A DNA stretch of 64,000 nucleotides from Candidatus Alistipes faecigallinarum. GTDB taxonomy: Bacteria; Bacteroidota; Bacteroidia; Bacteroidales; Rikenellaceae. The stretch covers positions 36,280 to 100,279 of the forward strand of contig DXDG01000023.1 in NCBI GenBank assembly GCA_019115605.1, written 5' to 3'. The notes below the pieces were generated by a model. That model ran no database searches, was not told the origin of the DNA, and saw nothing but the letters and a program-made list of their open reading frames with translations. The position numbers were made by a program, and so were the translations under genes. Below, piece by piece: positions 1-8,875 of the stretch. Positions within the stretch are counted from its first letter, which is position 1, and each line of letters starts with the position of its first letter.

Positions 1-51
1 GTGAACGACGGCCCCGTAACGATCTGGATGGATTCGAAAAACCGCGAGTAG
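1..51 (+). CDS. dtd: D-aminoacyl-tRNA deacylase, C-terminal end only (partial)
   Basis: The window opens inside a plus-strand gene. The last 16 codons read VNDGPVTIWMDSKNRE and then TAG. The NDGPVT stretch matches the Gly-cisPro motif (GPxT) near the C-terminus of Dtd, the enzyme that removes D-amino acids mischarged onto tRNA. Dtd is short and ends soon after this motif, which fits. Only three bases separate its stop from the ATG of the next gene, so the two are probably co-transcribed. Most of the gene lies outside the window, so the call rests on one motif and its position. Confidence 0.8.
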   Translation: MNDGPVTIWMDSKNRE

Positions 52-54
52 CCG

Positions 55-1053
55 ATGGTCTATCCCTGGGGCGATACGCGGCGTTACAACTCCTGTGCGG
101 GGCATTTCCGCCGGCTGTTCGGCGGCCGGGTGCAGAAGCTCTCGGTCGATGCGGGCTTCACCTGCCCCAACCGCGACGGAACCCTCTCGCGGGGCGGTTG
201 CACCTTCTGCGACAACAGCGCCTTCACCCCCTCGTACTGCGCGGCCTCGAAGAGCATCACGCAGCAGATCGACGAGGGGATCGAGTTCCACCGCAACCGC
301 TACCGCTCGGCGCAGCGCTACCTGGTCTATTTCCAGTCCTTCTCGAACACCTATGCCCCCGTCGAGCGGCTCCGCGCGCTTTATGGCGAGGCCCTGGCGC
401 ATCCTGGTGTCGCGGGGCTGGTCATCGGCACGCGCCCCGACTGCGTGGACGACGAGCGGCTGGACCTGCTGTGCGAGCTGGCGCGCGACCGTTACATCGC
501 CGTCGAGTACGGCATCGAATCGACCTCGGACGCCACGCTGCTCGCCGTGAACCGCGGCCACGACTTCGCCTGCGCCCGGCAGGCCGTTGAGCGGACCGCC
601 GCGCGGGGCCTTCCCGTCGGCGCGCACTTCATCCTCGGCCTGCCGGGCGAGAGCGATGCAATGCTCCTCGCGCAGACGGCCCGGATCAACGCCCTGCCGC
701 TCACGAGCGTGAAGTTCCACCAGCTGCAGCTCTTCCGCTCGACGCCGATGGCCGCCGAGTACCGGGCCGACCCTTCGCGTTTCCGCTTCTGGACGCTGGA
801 CGGGTACCTCGACCTCTTCGTCGAGATCCTCCGCCGCCTGCGTCCCGACCTGGTTGTCGAACGCTTCGCCTCGGAGGCGCCGCCGCGCTACCGCTGCGGC
901 CCCGACTGGGGCCGGGTGCGCAACGAACAGCTGTGGGCGCTGCTCGAAAAAAGATTGGAGGAACGGAATGTCCACCAAGGCGAAATTTTTACTATCTTTG
1001 ACCCATACATAAACGCTAAATCCCCCGCAGATCATGAAGCCTCTCACCTTTGA
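55..1053 (+). CDS. TIGR01212-type radical SAM protein (YhcC-like)
   Basis: 332 residues. Cys37, Cys49 and Cys52 lie in TCPNRDGT..GGCTFC, the spaced cluster motif of the TIGR01212/YhcC family, which should bind a 4Fe-4S cluster and S-adenosylmethionine. Later blocks (FQSFSNTYAP, GTRPDC, VEYGIES, GAHFILGLPGE) are also typical of the family. The length is normal and the substrate is not known with certainty; related proteins are often discussed as tRNA-modifying. It starts three bases after dtd. Its last 20 bases overlap the next gene, and a promoter-like box for that gene lies inside its final codons. Confidence 0.9.
   Translation: MVYPWGDTRRYNSCAGHFRRLFGGRVQKLSVDAGFTCPNRDGTLSRGGCTFCDNSAFTPSYCAASKSITQQIDEGIEFHRNRYRSAQRYLVYFQSFSNTYAPVERLRALYGEALAHPGVAGLVIGTRPDCVDDERLDLLCELARDRYIAVEYGIESTSDATLLAVNRGHDFACARQAVERTAARGLPVGAHFILGLPGESDAMLLAQTARINALPLTSVKFHQLQLFRSTPMAAEYRADPSRFRFWTLDGYLDLFVEILRRLRPDLVVERFASEAPPRYRCGPDWGRVRNEQLWALLEKRLEERNVHQGEIFTIFDPYINAKSPADHEASHL
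993..1000 (+). promoter_or_regulatory. Promoter -7 box for the YitT-type gene
   Basis: TATCTTTG matches the Bacteroidetes -7 consensus TAnnTTTG. It lies 33 bases before the ATG at 1034, inside the 3' end of the radical SAM gene. No good -33 TTTG is visible, so this is a moderate call. Confidence 0.55.
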
Positions 1054-1927
1054 AACCGTTCTGAAGACCGCCAAGGAGTACTTCCTGATGACGCTCGGCA
1101 TGATGCTCTATTCGTTCGGCTGGATCGGCTGCATCATGCCCGTCAAAGGTACGGGCGGCGGTGCCGCAGGTCTTTCGCTGGTGCTGTGCCACGCCCTTTC
1201 GCAGGTGGGCATCGACATCCAGATCGGTACGATGGTCTTCTTTCTGAACGCCGTGCTGCTGCTCGTCGCCGGATTCATCATCGGCTGGAACTTCGGCGTG
1301 AAGACGATCTTCTGCGTCGTGGCCATCTCGCTGGGCATGAACTTCTGGCAGGATGTGCTGCCCGAGGGGGACTTTCTCCATCTGGAGCGGATTCTCGCGG
1401 TGATCCTGGGCGGTATCCTGGCCGGTATCGGCATTGCGATGTGCTTTGCGCAGGGCGGCTCCACGGGGGGAACGGACATCGTGGCGATGATCATCAACAA
1501 ATACCGCACGATCAGCTACGGCAAGATCCTCATTTTTTCCGACTTCGTCATCATCGGCTCGTCGCTGCTCGTGGGATTCCACATCGACACGGTCATCTAC
1601 GGCTACGTCATGACGGCCGTCGTGGGCTATACGGTCGACATGATCATGGCCGGCAACCAGCAGTCGAGCCAGGTGCTTATCGTTACGCACGACTACGAGA
1701 AGATGGCCGACGCCATCGTGCAGAACATCCACCGCGGCGTTACGCTGCTCGATTCGCAGGGGTGGTACTCCAAGGAGCGTTCGAAGATCGTGATGGTCGT
1801 CTGCCGCAAGCGTGAGACGGCGATGATCCTCAAGTTCGTCAAGACGATCGATCCCAACGCCTTCATGACCGTCGGTTCGGTCATGGGTGTCTACGGCAAG
1901 GGATTCCAGGCTATCAGCCAGCCCTGA
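1034..1927 (+). CDS. YitT family membrane protein (DUF161 plus DUF2179)
   Basis: 297 residues. About five hydrophobic segments fill residues 15-200, including TLGMMLYSFGWIGCIMPVKG and the glycine-rich GTGGGAAGLSL loop. A soluble C-terminal domain from about residue 205 (SSQVLIVTHDYEKMADAIVQ) is of DUF2179 type. This is the standard YitT layout: an inner-membrane protein of unknown transport role. The start overlaps the upstream gene by 20 bases, and its stop shares a base with the priA ATG (TGATG), which suggests translational coupling. Confidence 0.88.
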   Translation: MKPLTFETVLKTAKEYFLMTLGMMLYSFGWIGCIMPVKGTGGGAAGLSLVLCHALSQVGIDIQIGTMVFFLNAVLLLVAGFIIGWNFGVKTIFCVVAISLGMNFWQDVLPEGDFLHLERILAVILGGILAGIGIAMCFAQGGSTGGTDIVAMIINKYRTISYGKILIFSDFVIIGSSLLVGFHIDTVIYGYVMTAVVGYTVDMIMAGNQQSSQVLIVTHDYEKMADAIVQNIHRGVTLLDSQGWYSKERSKIVMVVCRKRETAMILKFVKTIDPNAFMTVGSVMGVYGKGFQAISQP

Positions 1928-4188
1928 TGCCGCGCTATGCCGATATCGTGCTGCCGCTGGCGCAGCCGGCCTACACCTTTGCGCTCCCCGAGGGGATGAC
2001 GGTCGAGGCGGGGCAGGCGGTGGTTGTCCAGTTCGGCGCGCGCAGGTTCTATGCGGGCATCGTTTTCGGGGTGCATGACCGGCAGCCCGCCTCTTCGAGA
2101 GTCAAACCGGTCGCCGGGGTTCTCTACGACGGCACGGTGCTGCTCCCGGCGACACAGCGGGCGCTCTGGGAGTGGATCGCCTCCTACTACATGTGCACGG
2201 TGGGCGAGGTGATGCGTGCGGCGCTTCCGGCGCTGATGAAACCTTCGGCCGACAGCGAGCAGGCCCTCGCCGAGGAGGAGTTCCGCCCCCGCACGGAGCT
2301 CTATGTGCGGCTGGCTGAGGAGCTGCACGACGAGGCGCGCTTTCACGAGGCGTGCGAGCGGCTCGAACGGCGTGCGCCGAAACAGTACGCCGCGCTGCTC
2401 GAAATCGCCACGGCCGGGGGCGACGAGCGCCTCTCGACGGGCGAGGTCGCCCGCCGCCTGCTCGACGCCGACAGCGGCGTGCTGCGCGCCCTCGAACACA
2501 AGGGGCTGATCCGCTCGGCGGAGCATCCGCGCACGCAGGAGCGTGCCGATACCCGCTTCCGCCTTCCCACCCTCTCCGACGCCCAGCAGCGGGCCCTTGC
2601 GACGCTCCGCGACGCCTTCGCCGCGGGACGCACCACGGCGCTGCTGCACGGCATCACGGGCTCGGGAAAGACCGAAATCTATATCCATCTGATCGCCGGG
2701 GCGCTCGCCCGCGGGGAGGATGTGCTGCTGCTCGTCCCCGAAATCGCCCTCACGGCACAGCTTATCGAACGCCTGGAGCGTATCTTCGGCAGCCGCGTTA
2801 CCGCCTACCACTCGAAACTCACGCCCCGACGCCGCACGGAGGTCTGCCTGCGGCTGGCCCGTTCGTCGGGCGGCGAGCTGGTCGTCGGGGCCCGTTCGGC
2901 GCTCTTCCTGCCGCTCGGCCGCCTCGGACTGATCGTCGTGGACGAGGAGCACGACGCGAGCTACAAGCAGAGCGACCCGGCTCCGCGCTACAACGCCCGC
3001 GACTGCGCCGTGGTGCTGGCCCACCGCCTCGGATGCCGCACGCTGCTCGGCAGCGCCACGCCCTCGCTCGAATCGTGGCTCAACGCCCGCAGCGGCAAGT
3101 ACGCATACGCCTTTCTGGGCGAACGCTACGGCGAGGCGCACCCTCCCGAGATCCTGCTCTCCGACACGCTGCGCGCCGCGCGCCGCGGGGAGCGCCGCTC
3201 CCATTTCAACCAGCTGCTGCTCGACCGCATCGGCGAAACGCTCGCCCGCGGCGGGCAGGTGATGCTCTTCCAGAACCGCCGGGGCTTCGCGCCCTATGTC
3301 GCCTGCGCGGCGTGCGGCTGGACGCCCCGCTGCCCGGAGTGCAACGTTACGCTCACCTACCACAAGGCGGGCGCGCGGCTCGTCTGCCACTACTGCGGCC
3401 ATACGGAGCCGCTTCCGGCGGAGTGCCCCGTGTGCCACGGCGCGGCGCCGGTGCCGATGGGCTTCGGCACGGAGAAGATCGAGGAGGAGATCGCGCGCCT
3501 CTTTCCCGGGGTGCGTGTCGCCCGCCTGGACCGCGACAGCGTAACCTCGGAGCGGGCCTACCGGGAGATCCTTGCGGACTTCGCCGGACACCGCACCGAC
3601 CTGCTGGTCGGCACGCAGATGATTGCCAAGGGGCTCGACTTCGACGGCGTGGAGCTCGTCGGGGTGCTCAATGCCGACAACCTGCTTCACAATCCCGATT
3701 TCCGGGCCTCCGAGCGGGCCTTCCAGCTGCTGGTGCAGGTCGCCGGGCGCGCCGGGCGCCGCGCCGAACCCGGTGTGGTGGTGATCCAGACCGCCGAGCC
3801 GGGCCATCCCCTGCTGCAGCAGGTCGTGAAGGGGGACTACGAGGCCATGGCCCTCGGACAACTTGCCGAGCGCGAAGCCTTCTTCTATCCGCCCTATGCC
3901 CGGCTGATCGCCCTCACGCTGCGCCACCGCGATGCGGCGCTGCTGCGCGACGGGACCCTGCGGCTTGCCGCGCGCCTGCGGGCCCGCTTCGGCCGCCGCC
4001 TGCTGGGGCCCATGGCCCCGCCCGTGGACCGCATCCGCGGCGAATACCTCGCGGGGCTGCTGCTCAAGATCGAGAGCGGCGCCTCCACGGCCCGCGCCCG
4101 GGAGCTGCTGCGCGGGGAGCTGGCGGCCTTTGCCGCCGATCCGGCCACCAAATCCATCACCGTCGTTGTCAATGTCGATCCTCAGTGA
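1927..4188 (+). CDS. priA: Primosomal protein N' (replication restart helicase PriA)
   Basis: 753 residues, the usual PriA size. An N-terminal DNA-binding region is followed by a superfamily 2 helicase with Walker A GITGSGKTE near residue 242 and a DEEHD box near 339. Two zinc-binding clusters start near residue 458 (CAACGWTPRCPEC, CHYCG, CPVCHG). The C-terminal helicase part has TQMIAKGLDF and QVAGRAGR. PriA reloads DnaB at stalled forks, and dnaB lies two genes downstream. The ATG overlaps the previous stop by one base. Confidence 0.97.
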   Translation: MPRYADIVLPLAQPAYTFALPEGMTVEAGQAVVVQFGARRFYAGIVFGVHDRQPASSRVKPVAGVLYDGTVLLPATQRALWEWIASYYMCTVGEVMRAALPALMKPSADSEQALAEEEFRPRTELYVRLAEELHDEARFHEACERLERRAPKQYAALLEIATAGGDERLSTGEVARRLLDADSGVLRALEHKGLIRSAEHPRTQERADTRFRLPTLSDAQQRALATLRDAFAAGRTTALLHGITGSGKTEIYIHLIAGALARGEDVLLLVPEIALTAQLIERLERIFGSRVTAYHSKLTPRRRTEVCLRLARSSGGELVVGARSALFLPLGRLGLIVVDEEHDASYKQSDPAPRYNARDCAVVLAHRLGCRTLLGSATPSLESWLNARSGKYAYAFLGERYGEAHPPEILLSDTLRAARRGERRSHFNQLLLDRIGETLARGGQVMLFQNRRGFAPYVACAACGWTPRCPECNVTLTYHKAGARLVCHYCGHTEPLPAECPVCHGAAPVPMGFGTEKIEEEIARLFPGVRVARLDRDSVTSERAYREILADFAGHRTDLLVGTQMIAKGLDFDGVELVGVLNADNLLHNPDFRASERAFQLLVQVAGRAGRRAEPGVVVIQTAEPGHPLLQQVVKGDYEAMALGQLAEREAFFYPPYARLIALTLRHRDAALLRDGTLRLAARLRARFGRRLLGPMAPPVDRIRGEYLAGLLLKIESGASTARARELLRGELAAFAADPATKSITVVVNVDPQ

Positions 4189-4894
4189 AATCTTCGGCGA
4201 CCTGACGGCCCTGCTCTTTCCGCGGCACTGCGCCGTCTGCGGCACACCCCTGGTGCGGGGCGAGCGGACAATCTGCACGCTCTGCCGCACGACGGCCCCG
4301 ATGACGGGCTACTGGCGCGAGGCGGACAATCCGGTTTTCCGCCGCTGCTGGGGCCTCGTTCCCGTGGAGCGCGCCTCGGGGTTCCTCTTCTTCGTCCAGG
4401 GCAGCGGCTGGCGGGAGCTGATCCACGCCTTCAAATACCGCGGCGCATGGCGCACGGCCCGCGAGATGGGCGCCTGGTACGGGAGCTTCCTCGCCGAAAG
4501 CGGCCTCTACGGGGATGTGGACCTCGTCGTGCCGCTGCCCCTGCACCCCTTCAAGCGGTGCCGCAGGGGCTATAACCAGGCGGAGTACCTGGCCGAGGGG
4601 ATCGCGCGGCAGCTGGGTGTTCCGGTCGAGCGGCATGCCGTCTGCAGGCGGCGCAATACGGCCAGCCAGGCCCGCAAGGCGCTGCGCGAGCGGGCTGCAA
4701 ACGTCGAGGGGGCCTTTGCCGTGCGCCGCCCCGAACGGCTTGCCGGTCGCCACGTGCTGCTCGTCGACGACGTGATGACCACGGGCTCGACGCTCCTCGC
4801 CTGTGCCGCGGAGATGCTGCGGGCCGTGCCCGACTGCCGCGTAAGTCTGGCGGCCTTCGCCGTTTCGCGCCGCGAGCTGGGCGTGAAGGAGTAG
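4172..4894 (+). CDS. comF: ComF family phosphoribosyltransferase-like protein
   Basis: 240 residues from ATG at 4172, overlapping the end of priA by 17 bases. Start codons further upstream in this frame lie deep inside priA and are rejected. A zinc-ribbon-like pair (CAVCGTPL, CTLC) lies near residues 16-40. The C-terminal half has the PRPP-binding loop VLLVDDVMTTGSTL. ComF proteins support DNA uptake and recombination in competent bacteria. Here the tight link to priA points to DNA handling; the biochemical role is not settled. Confidence 0.93.
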   Translation: MSILSEIFGDLTALLFPRHCAVCGTPLVRGERTICTLCRTTAPMTGYWREADNPVFRRCWGLVPVERASGFLFFVQGSGWRELIHAFKYRGAWRTAREMGAWYGSFLAESGLYGDVDLVVPLPLHPFKRCRRGYNQAEYLAEGIARQLGVPVERHAVCRRRNTASQARKALRERAANVEGAFAVRRPERLAGRHVLLVDDVMTTGSTLLACAAEMLRAVPDCRVSLAAFAVSRRELGVKE

Positions 4895-4962
4895 CCGGAC
4901 CCCGCTGGAAAAGTCTCCGGAGCGGGCTTCCCGATTTTGTCGAAAAACTCCGGGTGCAGCGT

Positions 4963-4993
4963 TTTGATATGTCGGTCCGAATCGCTACTTTTG
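4963..4993 (+). promoter_or_regulatory. Consensus promoter for dnaB
   Basis: TTTG at 4963-4966, 19 bases, then TACTTTTG at 4986-4993. This fits the Bacteroidetes -33/-7 pattern closely. The dnaB ATG is 25 bases downstream. Confidence 0.75.
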
Positions 4994-5018
4994 ACCTTCG
5001 AAAGATTCCGATTATCCC

Positions 5019-6584
5019 ATGGCGAAAGATTTTACCCCCTCCTCCCGCAACCGGGAGGCGTATGCCGCGCTGACCGATACCTCCGCCAACGTGCCGCCCC
5101 AGGCTGTCGAGCTGGAGGAGGCCGTGCTGGGCGCCCTGATGCTCGAAAAGGACAGCATCATCGCCGTCCAGGAGTTCATCACGCCCGAAGCCTTCTACAC
5201 CGAGGAGCACCGCCTGATCTACAAGGCGATCGAGGAACTCTCGATGGAGCTCAAGCCGATCGACCTCTACACCGTAACCGAGCGGCTGAAGGTCAAGAAG
5301 GAACTCAAGAAGGTGGGCGGCGCCGCCTACCTGGCGCAGCTCACGCAGAAGGTCGGCTCGGCGGCCAACGTGGAGTTCCACGCCAAGATCATCGCCCAGA
5401 AATACGTGCAGCGCGAGCTGATCCGCTCGGCAACGGAGATCCAGCGCCGTTCGTACGACGAATCGACCGACGTTACGGAGCTCATCGGCTTTGCCGAGGG
5501 GGAGATCTTCAAGGTCGCCGAGGGGCATGTCAAGCGTTCGGTGCAGACGTCGAAGGAGCTGCTGGCCCGGGCGCTCGAGCAGATCGAGGAGGCCTCGAAG
5601 AACTCGAGCTCGCTCAACGGTGTGCCTTCGGGCTTCGTGGCGCTGGACCGCGTGACGCTCGGCTGGCAGCTTTCGGACCTGATCATCGTCGCGGCGCGCC
5701 CCTCGATGGGTAAGACGGCCTTCGTGCTCTCGATGGCCCGCAACATGGCCGTGAACTACGAGCAGGGCGTGGCCTTCTTCTCGCTCGAAATGTCGGCCGT
5801 GCAGCTGATGATGCGACTCATCATCGCTGAGACGGGCCTCGCGGGCAACGACGTCAAGTCGGGCCGCCTGACGCCCGAGCAGTGGCGCCACCTTGAGTCG
5901 GCGACCAAGCCGCTGGCCGCGGCGCCGCTCTACATCGACGACACGCCGGCGCTGTCGGTCTTCGAGTTCCGCTCGAAGGCCCGCCGTCTGAAGATCCACA
6001 ACGACATCAAGATCATCATCATCGACTACCTGCAGCTGATGACCGGCAACCAGGATACGCGGGGCAACCGCGAGCAGGAGGTGGCCTTCATCTCGCGCAC
6101 GCTCAAGGCCATCGCCAAGGAGCTGAACGTCCCGGTGATCGCCCTTTCGCAGCTGAGCCGCGCCACGGAGATGCGCGGCGGCTCGAAGCGGCCCCAGCTC
6201 TCGGACCTCCGCGAGTCGGGCGCCATCGAGCAGGATGCCGACATCGTCGCCTTCATCCACCGTCCGGAGTACTACGGCATCAACGAGACCGAGAACGGCA
6301 TGCCCACGGCGGGCATGGCCGAGATCATCATCGCCAAGCACCGCAACGGCGCCGTCTGCGACGTGCCGCTGCGCTTCATCAAGGAGCAGGCGCGCTTTGC
6401 CGACCTCGACGACACGATGCTGCCCCCGGCGCAGGCCTCCGAGGCGCAGCAGGCCTACGACGACTACGCCAGCGGCTCGAACAACTTCCCTCCGACGTCG
6501 TTCGGCGGGGGGCTGGGAAGTGCTTCGGGAAGCACGGAATTTGACCTGAAACCCCGCGCCCTCGATGAGGAGGCGCCCTTCTGA
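5019..6584 (+). CDS. dnaB: Replicative DNA helicase DnaB
   Basis: 521 residues. The N-terminal helical domain begins PPQAVELEEAVLGALML, a standard DnaB opening. A linker leads to the RecA-like domain with SGFVALDRVTLGW, Walker A ARPSMGKTAF near residue 226, and Walker B IIIIDYLQLM. RESGAIEQDAD and the arginine-finger region follow. The protein unwinds DNA ahead of the replisome as a hexamer. No intein or insertion was seen. It has its own consensus promoter. Confidence 0.97.
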   Translation: MAKDFTPSSRNREAYAALTDTSANVPPQAVELEEAVLGALMLEKDSIIAVQEFITPEAFYTEEHRLIYKAIEELSMELKPIDLYTVTERLKVKKELKKVGGAAYLAQLTQKVGSAANVEFHAKIIAQKYVQRELIRSATEIQRRSYDESTDVTELIGFAEGEIFKVAEGHVKRSVQTSKELLARALEQIEEASKNSSSLNGVPSGFVALDRVTLGWQLSDLIIVAARPSMGKTAFVLSMARNMAVNYEQGVAFFSLEMSAVQLMMRLIIAETGLAGNDVKSGRLTPEQWRHLESATKPLAAAPLYIDDTPALSVFEFRSKARRLKIHNDIKIIIIDYLQLMTGNQDTRGNREQEVAFISRTLKAIAKELNVPVIALSQLSRATEMRGGSKRPQLSDLRESGAIEQDADIVAFIHRPEYYGINETENGMPTAGMAEIIIAKHRNGAVCDVPLRFIKEQARFADLDDTMLPPAQASEAQQAYDDYASGSNNFPPTSFGGGLGSASGSTEFDLKPRALDEEAPF

Positions 6585-6611
6585 CAGTCTGCTAATTAAG
6601 ATTTTGCGGCC

Positions 6612-8153
6612 ATGTTTGTCCGAACCCATGCAGGAGCCATCTGCGGCATCGACGCCGTGGCGGTAACCGTCGAGGTCAATATCGCCGGGGGCGGTCTGGG
6701 CCTCTATCTGGTGGGGCTTCCGGACAGCGCCGTCAAGGAGAGCGAGCAGCGCATCCGCTCGGCCTTCGAGAACTCGGGCGAACGGATGTCGGGCCGCAAG
6801 GTGGTCGTGAGCCTCGCGCCGGCCGACCTGCGCAAGGAGGGCTCGGGCTTCGACCTGCCGATCGCCGTGGGGATTCTCGCGGCGATGGGCCGCATCGGGG
6901 CCGCTGCGGTCGAGGATACGATGTTCGTCGGGGAGCTTTCGCTCGACGGACGGCTCAATGCCGTGCGGGGCGTGTTGCCGCTGGCGATCTGCGCCCGCGA
7001 GGCGGGGTTGCGGCGGCTCGTGCTGCCGCAGGCCAATGCTGCCGAGGCGGCCGTCGTCGAGGGCCTCGAAGTCTACGGTGTCGGGACGCTGGCCGAGACC
7101 GTGGCCTTTCTCAACGGGGAGAAACCCCTTGCGCCGCAGCCCGTTACGGCGTATGACGCCGCGGCGGAGGGGAAGCGCCTCTTTGCCGAGGACTTCGCCG
7201 ACGTGCGGGGCCAGGGCGTGGCCAAGCGGGCGCTGGAGATCGCCGCGGCCGGAGGCCACAACGTGCTGATGATCGGATCGCCCGGCTCGGGCAAGACGAT
7301 GCTGGCACGGCGTCTGCCGACAATCCTCCCGCCGCTGACGCCCGACGAGGCGCTCGAAACGACGAAGATCCACTCCGTGGCGGGAAAGATCGGCCGGGCA
7401 TGCGGGCTGATGACCCGGCGGCCGTTCCGCGCGCCGCACCACCTCACGTCGCAGGTCGCGCTCATCGGCGGCGGGCAGTCGCCCAACCCGGGCGAGGTGT
7501 CGCTGGCCCACAACGGCGTGCTCTTCCTCGACGAGCTGCCCGAATTCGGCCGCAGCACGCTTGAGGTGCTGCGCCAGCCCCTGGAGGAGAAGCGCGTCGT
7601 CGTCGCGCGGGCCCGCTACAGCGTGGAGTACCCCGCGAACTTCATCCTCGTGGCGGCGATGAACCCCTGCCCGTGCGGTTACTACAACCACCCGGGCCGC
7701 GAGTGCATCTGCTCCCCGGGGAGCGTGCAGCGCTATATGGGGCGGATCTCGGGCCCTCTGATGGACCGCATCGACCTGCATGTCGAGGTAACGCCCGTGG
7801 CGCCGGAAGAGCTTTCGGCGGCGGCTCCGGGGGAGTCGAGCGCCGTGATCCGCGAGCGGGTCGTCCGGGCCCGGGAGGTGCAGGCGGAGCGGTTCCGCAA
7901 CATCCCGGGCGTGCATACGAATGCGATGATGAACAGCGCCATGCTGGCCGAATACGCCCGTCTCGATGCCGCCTCGGCGGCGCTTCTTGCGCGGGCGATG
8001 GAGCGGTTGTCGCTCTCGGCCCGGGCCTACGACCGCATCCGGCGGGTGGCGCGCACGATCGCCGACCTGGCCGGGCGGGAGGCAATCTCGGCGGCGGACA
8101 TCGCCGAGGCGATCAACTACCGTTCGCTCGATCGCGGGACTTGGGGGCGTTGA
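6612..8153 (+). CDS. comM: YifB/ComM family Mg-chelatase-like AAA+ ATPase
   Basis: 513 residues, normal for the family. The N-terminal ChlI-like domain contains VEVNIAGGGLGLYLVGLPDSA. Walker A GSPGSGKTMLA lies near residue 222 and Walker B VLFLDELPEF follows. CPCGYYNHPGREC carries the conserved cysteines. ComM is a hexameric helicase that drives branch migration in natural transformation; in other bacteria the role is unclear. It sits 27 bases after dnaB and may share its transcript. Confidence 0.93.
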   Translation: MFVRTHAGAICGIDAVAVTVEVNIAGGGLGLYLVGLPDSAVKESEQRIRSAFENSGERMSGRKVVVSLAPADLRKEGSGFDLPIAVGILAAMGRIGAAAVEDTMFVGELSLDGRLNAVRGVLPLAICAREAGLRRLVLPQANAAEAAVVEGLEVYGVGTLAETVAFLNGEKPLAPQPVTAYDAAAEGKRLFAEDFADVRGQGVAKRALEIAAAGGHNVLMIGSPGSGKTMLARRLPTILPPLTPDEALETTKIHSVAGKIGRACGLMTRRPFRAPHHLTSQVALIGGGQSPNPGEVSLAHNGVLFLDELPEFGRSTLEVLRQPLEEKRVVVARARYSVEYPANFILVAAMNPCPCGYYNHPGRECICSPGSVQRYMGRISGPLMDRIDLHVEVTPVAPEELSAAAPGESSAVIRERVVRAREVQAERFRNIPGVHTNAMMNSAMLAEYARLDAASAALLARAMERLSLSARAYDRIRRVARTIADLAGREAISAADIAEAINYRSLDRGTWGR

Positions 8154-8254
8154 ACGGAAGGCGAAACCGGGGCGTGCAACAAGCCCGGAAACGTCGGGTT
8201 GGAAAAGGAAGGGAACTCGCAGGGCGGAAAAAACGGGAAATGAGTGTTTATTAT

Positions 8255-8287
8255 AAAAAGTTAATCTTTATGAAAAAGTTAATCTTT
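8255..8287 (+). repeat. 18-base tandem duplication spanning the start of the barrel gene
   Basis: AAAAAGTTAATCTTT occurs at 8255-8269 and again at 8273-8287, a period of 18 bases, with the ATG at 8270 between the copies. The two copies encode KKLIF twice in the same frame. Confidence 0.85.
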
Positions 8288-8863
8288 GCATTTGCCCTGC
8301 TGTGTTGCATACAGGGTAATGCTCAAACCAGCCAATCCACGGTTGCAGATCGTAAGGTTGGCCGTATCGAGGGGGAAATCGGCGGAGGCTTTTCTTTCGG
8401 AGCCGACAAGCTGAATTTCGACAAGAACAAACTCGGAGCAACTTTTTATGCTGAAGCACGATATAATATGCAGCGCGTTCCGTTGGATATCGGCGTGCAG
8501 GCAGGTGGAACGATTTTCCACCGAGAGTCCGTCAATGCCGGACAGTTGAAATTCAGGACCTGGAACGTAATGGCCGTGTCGGATTACAATTTTCGGCGTT
8601 GTAAGAAAATTTCACTCTTCGCGGGCATCGGCCTGGGTTATGCCTCTTTGGATAATTCGGCTCCGATTACCTTCGATGACTCGCAGTCCAACTGGGGCGG
8701 ATTCTCGACGGGAACCAGGACGGGATCTCTCTGTTTCATGCCGCGTATTGGCGTAGAGTTGTTTCACCACCTTCGTGTTACCCTCGATTACAAGCTGCAG
8801 GAAAAGGCAAATCGTCATTTCGGACTTTCGCTCGGTGTAGTTTTCGGTGGGGGCTGTAGATAA
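8270..8863 (+). CDS. Outer-membrane beta-barrel protein, function unknown
   Basis: 197 residues from ATG at 8270. The start is chosen because MKKLIFAFALLCCIQGNAQ is a complete signal peptide ending in an Ala-x-Ala-like site. An in-frame ATG at 8240 would add ten residues from the duplicated sequence. The mature part alternates polar and hydrophobic residues and ends in an aromatic-rich strand (FGLSLGVVFGGG), as in small OmpA-like or outer_membrane_beta-barrel families. Codon use is visibly more AT-rich than in the neighbours, which suggests acquisition. It sits between yifB and murG, where no barrel gene is expected. No specific family was recognised. Confidence 0.72.
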   Translation: MKKLIFAFALLCCIQGNAQTSQSTVADRKVGRIEGEIGGGFSFGADKLNFDKNKLGATFYAEARYNMQRVPLDIGVQAGGTIFHRESVNAGQLKFRTWNVMAVSDYNFRRCKKISLFAGIGLGYASLDNSAPITFDDSQSNWGGFSTGTRTGSLCFMPRIGVELFHHLRVTLDYKLQEKANRHFGLSLGVVFGGGCR

Positions 8864-8875
8864 TCACAGAAATAA

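Noticed and set aside
1891..4290. A 799-codon open frame on the minus strand
   Set aside because: It mirrors priA, is Arg/Ala/Gly-rich and has no domain. High GC creates such antisense frames.
4551..7916. A 1121-codon open frame on the minus strand over comF, dnaB and yifB
   Set aside because: It is antisense to three well-supported genes and has no recognisable motif.
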